Assembly: GCA_023128035.1 (NCBI GenBank)
Contig: JAGMES010000227.1
Coordinates: 1-6,053, forward strand
Source: Halanaerobiales bacterium
GTDB lineage: Bacteria > Bacillota_F > Halanaerobiia > DY22613
Reading direction: 5' to 3'
DNA length: 6,053 nucleotides
Below are positions 1 to 5,142 of the stretch, piece after piece (the first letter of the stretch is position 1; each line of letters begins with the position of its first letter). The notes beneath the pieces were generated by a model. It saw only the letters and a list, made by a program, of their open reading frames with translations, did not search any database and was not told the DNA's origin. The position numbers and the translations under genes were made by a program.

Positions 1-154
1 ATCACATAGGTCTTTTTGTCATACCCATTTTTCTGTTTTTTTATATTTCTTCAGATGTTCATAAGAAATCATTGCAATTCCCAGTTAAATTATTACAAAT
101 CACCTGCAAACTCATTATTTATTCCGAGAGACTATTAAAATGTTTTCACTAACT
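1..154. other. no intact gene; AT-rich, probably decayed sequence
   Basis: I see no intact gene, terminator or promoter here. The minus strand gives only short peptides in different frames, for example one starting MISYEHLKKYKK, and stops break every frame. It could be the decayed edge of a gene continuing outside the window, but nothing is recognisable. Confidence 0.4.
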
Positions 155-208
155 TTATCTATACATAATAACATAGATTTTGGAATTTGAAAACTGTTTA
201 TTTGTTAT
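155..208 (-). repeat. 54-bp direct repeat, copy 1 (left flank)
   Basis: This copy matches 4605-4658 at 53 of 54 positions in the same orientation; the only difference is T at 180 versus A at 4630. On the minus strand the repeat is exactly 17 sense codons plus a stop, reading ITNKQFSNSKIYVIMYR with K replaced by I in the other copy, and identity ends at that TAA. In this copy the frame can be extended back to an ATG at 241, without a good ribosome binding site. Beyond the stop, a scrap AACATTTTAA recurs in both flanks with a small indel between. It may be a duplicated gene tail, a recombination site or the end of a mobile element. Confidence 0.85.
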
Positions 209-215
209 GTTACTC

Positions 216-235
216 GTTAAAATTGACGTTTTAAC
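216..235. repeat. perfect 7-bp inverted repeat
   Basis: GTTAAAA and TTTTAAC flank a 6-nt centre (TTGACG), a short perfect dyad just outside the left 54-bp repeat. It could be a protein-binding site or chance in AT-rich DNA. No T-tract follows, so it is not an obvious terminator. Confidence 0.4.
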
Positions 236-261
236 TTTCATAGTTCAAGATCACTTATTTA

Positions 262-510
262 CTATTCCACACCTAAAGCCTTAAAAACTGCAAATAATTG
301 TGCCTTTATCAAGAATAATCTGCAATTGTTGTTTTATTTTTGCTTTTATATTTTTATTTTCAGAGAATAGCCTTTTGTAAATAACCTTCATATTTATAAA
401 ATATCCTTTGTGATTACAGGCATATAGTTTAAATCTCTATCCATCGATAATTCTCCTTTCAAGTAATAATTGAATATTTCTACTTTCAAAGTTTGTAGTT
501 CACGTTGGTT
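262..510 (-). pseudogene. decayed ORF, C-terminal part of an unrecognised helical protein
   Basis: The minus strand is open from about 510 to a TAA at 394-396, giving a peptide that contains EIFNYYLKGELSMDRDLNY. The coding pattern continues in the other frames: YKYEGYLQKA, then IKAKIKQQLQIILDK, then AQLFAVFKALGVE and a TAG at 262-264. Three frame changes, near 394, 360 and 310, are needed to join them into about 83 residues, and the joined protein looks charged and alpha-helical. An AGGAG at 453-457 sits 8 nt before the internal ATG at 444, so a 16-aa peptide could still be translated, but the upstream frame is also open. The family is not recognised. The 5' end stops just short of the terminator at 536-563, suggesting truncation. 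Confidence 0.45.
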
Positions 511-535
511 TTATCTAACTAAGTTTTGTTTGTAC

Positions 536-563
536 AAAAAAAGACCTCCGAGTTAAGGAAGTC
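536..563 (-). terminator. rho-independent terminator, minus strand
   Basis: Read on the minus strand, GACTTCC and GGAGGTC form a 7-bp stem (one G-U pair) around a 7-nt loop, followed at once by seven T residues. It would end transcripts coming from the ATPase/Toprim operon about 250 nt upstream. Confidence 0.75.
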
Positions 564-605
564 ATGGTTTTCTTCAAGTGATTTGTCTTTCGCAACGGTT
601 AGATA

Positions 606-762
606 TTACAATACGGTTAATATTTCTTCCAATAATTTTATATCAAATGATTTAATTGTCCAAATCCAATTTGCCTTTTTAATCATATCTTTTGTTAATT
701 TGATAAATATCGTATAGATACTTCATTTTATCTAATCATGTTTCAAATTCATCAGAATTCAT
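606..762 (-). pseudogene. decayed small ORF downstream of the Toprim-like gene
   Basis: On the minus strand an ATG at 762 begins MNSDEFET. A TGA at 736-738, possibly a former TGG Trp codon, interrupts it, and the same frame continues as LDKMKYLYDIYQINKRYD to a stop at 679-681. An overlapping frame from an ATG at 686 gives MIKKANWIWTIKSFDIK and ends at 606. One nonsense change and one frameshift would restore about 53 residues. It lies between the Toprim-like stop (816) and the terminator (536-563), so it could be a broken third gene of the operon. No family is recognised and no ribosome binding site is evident. Chance ORFs are possible in DNA this AT-rich. Confidence 0.3.
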
Positions 763-815
763 CTTGATGTATTGGTAAAGTATTATTTATTAATTTTTTT
801 AATTCTATTTTATCA

Positions 816-1589
816 TTAACACTTACTATTATCAGTTATTTGTTTATATATATTTTCTCCAAAATAATCAATTAAGAAAAATGGAAATCCTCCTAAAACA
901 GCAACTCTATCATTTATATTTATAAACTTATCTAGCTGGTTGCTAAATATTAGTACTTGATTAATATGTGATCTATATTCACGATAAATAGGAATGTTAA
1001 ATGACGACATCACGATACAGTTTGCTTTTTTTAGGCTATGTCTTAAAATAAGAAACCAATCATCTTTTCTAAGATTTGTTAAATCACAAAATTCAGTACA
1101 ATCTGTAACCACATTTTTATATTTTATATTTATTTTTGCTGGAACGGAACACCGTCTCCAGCAAGAATCCTTCGTTTTTAAATCCCTTATTGCTTCTACC
1201 ATCGGATAGCTCACATATAGTTTACCTTGTTCAGTTTCATTATCAAAAAACTCAATCATTTCCTTTATAATTTCATCTCCATCTTGACCATTAACTGCAT
1301 GTCCATCATAATCGAAAAAAAGAAATATTTGTGAAATTGATTGTTTATCTCTACCATTAGAAAATTCATTTTCTACACTAGGGTCTCTTTCAATTAATAT
1401 CTCAATAACCTCTGTTTGAAAATCATCTTCTTTTAATTTTTTATATAATTGATATATGTGAGTATTAAACGAGAGAAAAATTAATTCTTTGTTGTCACTT
1501 CTACTAAAAAAATTAGTTTTTAAATTATCTAATATTTGTTTTTCTGTCTTTTCACCTTCTGAAATAAAAACAATGATTTCATTTTTCAT
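816..1589 (-). CDS. Toprim-like protein, putative nuclease effector paired with an ATPase
   Basis: This 257-residue soluble protein has no signal peptide or membrane segment. Its motifs fit a Toprim (OLD/RloB/AriB-like) metal-dependent catalytic core: an N-terminal strand then SEGEKTE (E11, E13), a strand ending in DxD at FFDYDGH (D93, D95), and a downstream acidic residue in YPMVEAIRD (E132). Proteins with this pattern often pair with ABC-type ATPases in defence systems; the substrate, DNA or RNA, cannot be told from sequence. I chose the ATG at 1589 because GGGG lies 7 nt upstream (1597-1600) and homology-like sequence starts there. The longer frame back to 1685 only re-reads the ATPase gene. 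The start overlaps the ATPase stop by 11 nt, implying translational coupling and stoichiometric expression. It could instead be a Toprim-fold protein with another activity; the exact family is not established. Confidence 0.75.
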   Translation of the reverse strand: MKNEIIVFISEGEKTEKQILDNLKTNFFSRSDNKELIFLSFNTHIYQLYKKLKEDDFQTEVIEILIERDPSVENEFSNGRDKQSISQIFLFFDYDGHAVNGQDGDEIIKEMIEFFDNETEQGKLYVSYPMVEAIRDLKTKDSCWRRCSVPAKINIKYKNVVTDCTEFCDLTNLRKDDWFLILRHSLKKANCIVMSSFNIPIYREYRSHINQVLIFSNQLDKFININDRVAVLGGFPFFLIDYFGENIYKQITDNSKC

Positions 1590-2679
1590 CGAAAGACCCC
1601 GCTCTATACATTTTTTCAATATTATGTGCCTTCCGCAATTCTTTTTGAGTAGCATTGGAAAAAGAATCAATTTTACCTTCAACAAGATTAAAATAACAAT
1701 CTGGCCTTAAAAGATTATTGTCCATAATACTGGTATTATGGGTTGTCATTATTGCTTGGGCGTTTTTTTCCATTACTTCTTTAACTACCAGCCTAGCTAG
1801 ATTATTATGATAAAAAGCATCAAATTCATCAATACACACCATAGAAACTTTATCTAAATTTTGTAACCAATAATAAAACAAAGCAAGAGTACATGTACCT
1901 CTTGAGGCTACACTAAAAAAGTTAACTTTGCGTTTACCAAATTTACAAATAATTGATTTTTCTCCATCAATTTCACCAACTAATAATTTATAATCAATTT
2001 CTGCTTTGTTTAAAAACATTTCAAACTCCTGAAGTTTACCACTCTCAATTATTCCCTTTGATATCGATCCGCTTCCAGTCTTAAAACCTTGATAATGATT
2101 TCTTTCTAAAGAACTAAAAAGTAACATATTATTTACAAAATCAAAAAAACTTTCAAATGTGTTATTAGTTTTATTATCTACCAAAATAGAATTACTCCTA
2201 ATGTACTTCACAAATGACATATTCTTTTCTGTCAAATCTTTTTTTAGAGTTTCAGTACCTGCTAATTTTACTTCACTTTCATGGTTTATATGGTCATAGT
2301 AAACTACCCTTTTATCATCTATAAATAACTCTTCTCTAATTATATTTTGAGGGCTATCTTTTTCATATTTATAAACTAAATACGAAGAATCAAACTTAAA
2401 TTTATAATAAAACTTAGCAATACCTCCTTTGAATAAGTTTGTAAAAGGTTTATACTTATTTAGATTGCTTTCATTATCTGTTAAATTAAGTGTTATATCA
2501 AATATTGCTAAACCTAAATTTGACTTCCCACTACCATTTTTTCCATATACCAAAGCTGTTTTAACAATTCCATCCATAATTGCATTACTACTAAATTCAT
2601 AGTTCTTGACTTGATCAAGTCTAAATACTAACTCATCTTTAAAGTTTTTAAAGTTTTTAACCCTGAATTCAGCTAACAT
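1579..2679 (-). CDS. ABC/AAA-type ATPase (AAA_15/RloA-AriA-like), operon partner of the Toprim-like gene
   Basis: This 366-residue cytosolic ATPase starts with a FRVKNFKNFKD strand typical of the SMC/RecF-like AAA_15/AAA_21 group. Walker A is GKNGSGKS at 46-53. A region of about 200 residues follows, in the place where such proteins carry a coiled-coil or sensor insert. Then come a degenerate ABC signature (VASRGT, 257-262), Walker B with catalytic Glu (CIDEFDAF, D284 and E285) and an H-loop (TTHNTS, H314). The start at 2679 is backed by AGGAG at 2689-2693, 9 nt upstream. In RloAB and PARIS, related ATPases sense a trigger and hold or release a Toprim-type effector; the overlapping gene downstream supports that role here, as inference. 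It has a gapless paralogue at 2873-3970, about 70% identical by hand count. Confidence 0.85.
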   Translation of the reverse strand: MLAEFRVKNFKNFKDELVFRLDQVKNYEFSSNAIMDGIVKTALVYGKNGSGKSNLGLAIFDITLNLTDNESNLNKYKPFTNLFKGGIAKFYYKFKFDSSYLVYKYEKDSPQNIIREELFIDDKRVVYYDHINHESEVKLAGTETLKKDLTEKNMSFVKYIRSNSILVDNKTNNTFESFFDFVNNMLLFSSLERNHYQGFKTGSGSISKGIIESGKLQEFEMFLNKAEIDYKLLVGEIDGEKSIICKFGKRKVNFFSVASRGTCTLALFYYWLQNLDKVSMVCIDEFDAFYHNNLARLVVKEVMEKNAQAIMTTHNTSIMDNNLLRPDCYFNLVEGKIDSFSNATQKELRKAHNIEKMYRAGSFDEK

Positions 2680-2767
2680 TATATTTTTCTCCTTTTAAAA
2701 ATATTTGTTTTTTTATAAATTTGTTTCGCCCAAACTATTTATATTTACTTTAATACTCTATACTAAC

Positions 2768-2777
2768 TAGTTTATCC
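2768..2777 (-). repeat. leader element GGATAAACTA shared by the two ATPase genes, copy 1
   Basis: GGATAAACTA lies 88 nt before the first ATPase ATG. The same 10-mer lies 80 nt before the second ATPase ATG (4051-4060). The sequence after each is loosely similar (a GTAT...TTAAA stretch), as expected if the duplication included the upstream control region. No convincing -35/-10 pair was identified in either leader. Confidence 0.4.
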
Positions 2778-2784
2778 CATTAAT

Positions 2785-2830
2785 AAAAAAAACGCAACCC
2801 TTGCCGTAGTTTTTTTTCGGCAACAAGCCG
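2785..2830 (-). terminator. rho-independent terminator after the second ATPase
   Basis: On the minus strand, TTGCCG and CGGCAA pair perfectly around an A-rich loop. With one bulge and several G-U pairs the stem can extend outward to about 12 bp, followed by CG and eight T residues. It lies 40 nt past the ATPase stop at 2873 and would separate that gene's transcript from the ATPase/Toprim operon. Confidence 0.6.
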
Positions 2831-2872
2831 AACAGAATTGTAATCTCTAACTTTATGTAAAATAATAGTTTA

Positions 2873-3970
2873 CTATTCAAAAAATACTCCTGTCCTATAC
2901 ATTTTTTCAAGATTATGAGCCTTACACAAGTCTTTCTGAACATAACCAGAAAATGAATCAATTTTGCCATCAACAAGGTTAAAATAGCAATCTGGTCTTA
3001 AAAGATCATTGTCTATGATACTGGTATTATGAGTTGTAATTATTGCCTGCGTGTTACCTTTTAATACTTCTTGAACTATCATTCTTGCTAATCTATTATG
3101 GTAAAAAGCATCAAAGTCATCAATAAATATTAATGTTACTTTATATAAATCGATTAACCAGTAGTAAAGTGCAGCAAGCGAATATGTTCCATTTGATGCA
3201 ATACTAAACAAATTGATTTCATGACCATCAAAATCACAAAAAATTAATTTTTCTCCATCTACTTCTTTTGCAATTAATTTATATCCTATGTCAGCACTTT
3301 TTAAGAATAATTCAAAATCTTTCAGTTTACCACTTTCAATTATTTCCTTAGCTATTAATTTATATCTAGTCTTAAAACCTTGGTGATGACCTTTTTCTAA
3401 AGAACTAACAAATAACATATTGTTCACAAAATCAATAAATTTATTAAAAACAGTGTTATCCCTATTTTCTATCAAAATAGAATTGCTTTCAAGATACTTT
3501 ACAAATGATATATTCTTTTCTTTTAAATCATTTTTTAATGTTTCAGCACCTGCTAACTTTACTTCCCCCTCATGCTTTTTATGATCATAATAAACTAACC
3601 TTTTACCATCTATATATAATTCTTCTTTAATTATATTTTGCGGGTTATCTTTTTCGTATTTATAAACTAAGTACGATGAATCAAACTTAAATTTATAATA
3701 AAACTTAACAGGACTATTTTTGAATAAATTAGTGAAATACTTATAGTTATCTAAGTTTTTTTCTTTGTCTGTTAAATTAAGTGTTATATCAAAAATAGCT
3801 AAACCTAAATTTGATTTCCCAATACCATTTCTTCCGTATACCAAAGCTGTTTTAACAATTCCATCCATAATTGAATCAGTATTAAACTCATAGTTCTTAA
3901 CTTGATCAAGTCTAAATATTAACTCATCTTTGAAGTTTTTAAAATTTTCCACCCTAAATTCAGATAACAT
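2873..3970 (-). CDS. second ABC/AAA-type ATPase, paralogue of the 1579-2679 gene, without a paired nuclease
   Basis: This 365-residue protein aligns end to end with the neighbouring ATPase with no gaps (about 257 identities by hand). Walker A is GRNGIGKS (46-53), the signature region is IASNGT (257-262) and the H-loop is TTHNTS (H314). Walker B reads FIDDFDAF, so the catalytic Glu at position 285 is Asp, which in ABC ATPases usually slows hydrolysis. Differences cluster in the middle (about 170-180 and 201-209) and before the signature (244-260), while the N-terminus and the last 50 residues are highly conserved. I start it at the ATG at 3970, which matches the paralogue and has a seven-G ribosome binding site. 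A TTG five codons upstream overlaps that site and is less likely. No nuclease gene follows: a terminator comes 40 nt downstream. It may be an alternative sensor, a modulator of the first pair, or a duplicate that has lost its partner. Confidence 0.85.
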   Translation of the reverse strand: MLSEFRVENFKNFKDELIFRLDQVKNYEFNTDSIMDGIVKTALVYGRNGIGKSNLGLAIFDITLNLTDKEKNLDNYKYFTNLFKNSPVKFYYKFKFDSSYLVYKYEKDNPQNIIKEELYIDGKRLVYYDHKKHEGEVKLAGAETLKNDLKEKNISFVKYLESNSILIENRDNTVFNKFIDFVNNMLFVSSLEKGHHQGFKTRYKLIAKEIIESGKLKDFELFLKSADIGYKLIAKEVDGEKLIFCDFDGHEINLFSIASNGTYSLAALYYWLIDLYKVTLIFIDDFDAFYHNRLARMIVQEVLKGNTQAIITTHNTSIIDNDLLRPDCYFNLVDGKIDSFSGYVQKDLCKAHNLEKMYRTGVFFE

Positions 3971-3976
3971 TTTATT

Positions 3977-3983
3977 CCCCCCC
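3977..3983 (-). promoter_or_regulatory. G7 ribosome binding site deciding the second ATPase start
   Basis: A run of seven G residues, followed by A, sits 6 nt before the ATG at 3970 and matches the anti-Shine-Dalgarno core. Because the alternative TTG start at 3985 overlaps this run, the ATG is the better start. The context AAGTT-N-GGGGGGGA is also found before the plus-strand ABC fragment (4895-4908). Confidence 0.6.
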
Positions 3984-4050
3984 AACTTAATGAATATTTA
4001 TCTTATGTCGTATCTAAGATCTAATTCTTTCATTTTAACATACTTATTAT

Positions 4051-4060
4051 TAGTTTATCC
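4051..4060 (-). repeat. leader element GGATAAACTA, copy 2
   Basis: This is the second copy of the 10-mer found upstream of the other ATPase, here 80 nt before the ATG at 3970. A weak -35-like TTGCTA lies just upstream of it, but no good -10 is seen at the right spacing. Confidence 0.4.
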
Positions 4061-4120
4061 AATTAGCAATTAAATATAACTCTACTGCTCTCCGTAAAAT
4101 GTGAAATAACTGAGTTTAGC

Positions 4121-4157
4121 AAAAAAATTAGCCTGCCGAGTAAACTCCACAGGCTAA
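4121..4157 (-). terminator. rho-independent terminator of the secA remnant
   Basis: On the minus strand, TTAGCCTG and CAGGCTAA form a perfect 8-bp stem. A further GAG/CTC pairing is possible within the 14-nt loop, and seven T residues follow the stem. It starts about 12 nt after the secA stop codon, so it is probably the original secA terminator carried along with the gene tail. Confidence 0.85.
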
Positions 4158-4168
4158 AAAAATGAACC

Positions 4169-4578
4169 TTATTTCCCACAACACTTCTTATACTTCTTCC
4201 CACTACCGCAAGGACAAGGCTCATTCCTACCAATCTTTTCCCCTTTAACGATCGGTTCTTTTTTAACCTCTTCATCACCAGCATTAGTATGCATTGTACG
4301 ATTAGGCTGCTTAAGAGCCATATTTGTCGTATCTGAATTACCAGAAAGATAAGTAATCTTCCGCTCTTTAGCCTGAGTTTCACCAGAAACCACTTTTACA
4401 TGGAATAAAGTCTTAACAAGATCGGACCGGATACTTTCAGTCATACTCTTAAATATCTCAAAAGACTCAAACTTATACTCAGTCAAAGGATCGCGCTGAC
4501 CAATTGCTCTAAGGCCAATTCCCTGACGAAGTTCATCCATCATATCCAGATGATCCATCCATTTCCATCTATAATCGT
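4169..4578 (-). pseudogene. secA: 3' fragment of secA (preprotein translocase ATPase C-terminus)
   Basis: SecA is the cytosolic motor that pushes preproteins through SecYEG, normally about 800-900 residues. Only about 135 C-terminal residues remain. [20 protein letters not shown] belongs to the helical scaffold, followed by [11 protein letters not shown], a variable linker and the SEC-C zinc motif [14 protein letters not shown] (Cys 137, 139, 148 and 149 of the frame opening at 4624). Recognisable SecA starts near 4567-4578; the sequence before that is not SecA and no ATPase domains remain. The open frame reaches an ATG at 4624 inside the 54-bp repeat but has no ribosome binding site, so translation is unlikely. 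Unlike its surroundings it has an undamaged reading frame and appears less AT-rich, suggesting recent capture or truncation. Confidence 0.85.
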
Positions 4579-4579
4579 C

Positions 4580-4609
4580 AAAACAATCTGCCTTTAAAAT
4601 GTTATTATC
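4580..4609 (-). pseudogene. possible scrap of a third ATPase 3' end at the secA junction
   Basis: On the minus strand these ten codons read [10 protein letters not shown], next to SecA sequence. They align with DNNLLRPDCY at residues 320-329 of the first ATPase. I count 24 of 30 identical bases (against 1693-1722), and most differences are synonymous or conservative. The scrap overlaps the 54-bp repeat by 5 nt and runs into the SecA fragment. It could mark a recombination event between an ATPase gene and secA. The match is short, so chance cannot be excluded. Confidence 0.4.
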
Positions 4610-4658
4610 TATACATAATAACATAGATTATGGAATTTGAAAACTGTTTATTTGTTAT
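4605..4658 (-). repeat. 54-bp direct repeat, copy 2 (right flank)
   Basis: This is the partner of 155-208 (53 of 54 identical, same orientation). The pair encloses about 4.4 kb holding both ATPases, the Toprim-like gene and the secA tail. On the minus strand an ATG at 4661 starts a frame that runs through the repeat to its terminal stop, giving 18 residues. A shorter imperfect echo (CATAGATT...TTTGAAAACT) recurs at about 4675-4690. Confidence 0.85.
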
Positions 4659-4822
4659 CATCCATACTATTAATCATAGATTTGAAAACTCTGCTTCATA
4701 GAAATCATTTTTCATTTAACTTTTTCAGATTCTTCTTAACACACCTTTTACCACTTCGATTTTTATTATTTGAATATGTAATGAATAATGATTAAAAAAT
4801 TAATAAAATTTTAAATTAAATG
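4659..4822. other. intergenic, AT-rich; possible short coding relic on the minus strand
   Basis: No intact gene is visible. On the minus strand a stretch from about 4797 to a TGA at 4712-4714 is open without a start codon and encodes a very basic tail (RSGKRCVKKNLKKLNEK). This looks like the end of a coding sequence but matches no family I recognise. The rest is simple AT-rich DNA leading to the plus-strand promoter at 4823. Confidence 0.3.
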
Positions 4823-4851
4823 TTGTATTTTTTTTATTATTTTGATACAAT
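4823..4851 (+). promoter_or_regulatory. sigma-A-type promoter for the truncated ABC gene
   Basis: The -35 box TTGTAT (4823-4828) is followed by a 17-bp spacer and the -10 box TACAAT (4846-4851). A TGn extension precedes the -10 box. A start near 4858 would give a leader of about 57 nt before the ATG at 4915. Confidence 0.65.
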
Positions 4852-4914
4852 CATGTTAGTTAATTTTAGGAATTAAATACTAAAATTTTATAGAAAGTTA
4901 GGGGGGGATTGCAA

Positions 4915-5013
4915 ATGGGGAACGACAAAAGTAGCACAGGCAATAAGGGAGAAGTTATTAATTTAGTTAACGTCAATAAAAAATTCGGAAATAAAAATGT
5001 AATTAATAATATG
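4915..5013 (+). pseudogene. 5' fragment of an ABC-transporter ATP-binding protein gene, interrupted by an IS element
   Basis: The ATG at 4915 follows a seven-G ribosome binding site (4901-4907). The first 33 residues include EVINLVNVNKKFGNKNVINN, the usual first strands of an ABC transporter nucleotide-binding domain (V..L.K.FG...V+NN), ahead of the expected Walker A. Similarity stops at about codon 33-35, where the IS begins. The frame then reads a few foreign codons to a stop at 5044-5046. Walker A, signature and Walker B are all missing from the window; the rest of the gene should lie beyond the IS. The substrate cannot be inferred. Confidence 0.65.
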
Positions 5014-5079
5014 ACTCTACTGCAAAAACCCTATTCACCTTATTAATTAATGTAAATAAATAAAAAATTATAAAATGTA

Positions 5080-5108
5080 TTGAAAATTATATATAAATAT
5101 TATATAAT
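5080..5108 (+). promoter_or_regulatory. strong sigma-A-type promoter of the transposase
   Basis: TTGAAA (5080-5085), a 17-bp spacer and a consensus TATAAT (5103-5108) lie 34 nt before the transposase ATG, inside the IS. Confidence 0.75.
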
Positions 5109-5142
5109 AATTATATAATCTTCTTAATTATGGGGTGATATT

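Noticed and set aside
281..391. IKAKIKQQLQIILDKG as the winged-helix tail of a restriction endonuclease (DpnI-type)
   Set aside because: The resemblance to IRxKIRQQLQVLRDxG is short, and the frames on both sides continue better as an uninterrupted helical protein (EIFNYYLKGE... to ...AQLFAVFKALGVE).
526..717. 63-aa plus-strand ORF
   Set aside because: It has no ribosome binding site, overlaps a clear minus-strand terminator and is antisense to a decayed coding stretch.
1590..1685. Extended N-terminus of the Toprim-like protein (frame open to 1685)
   Set aside because: These 32 codons only re-read the 3' end of the ATPase gene in another frame; the start at 1589 has a ribosome binding site and begins the recognisable domain.
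2767..2976. 69-aa minus-strand ORF after the second ATPase as a lost effector
   Set aside because: It starts within the ATPase gene in a shifted frame, reads through the terminator hairpin, and shows no similarity to the Toprim-like protein.
4063..4383. 106-aa minus-strand ORF overlapping the secA tail
   Set aside because: It is in a different frame from the clear SecA C-terminal sequence and runs through the secA terminator.
155..4658. CRISPR array or tRNA attachment site formed by the 54-bp repeats
   Set aside because: There are only two copies, 4.4 kb apart, with no regular spacers, and the repeat does not fold or read like a tRNA gene end.
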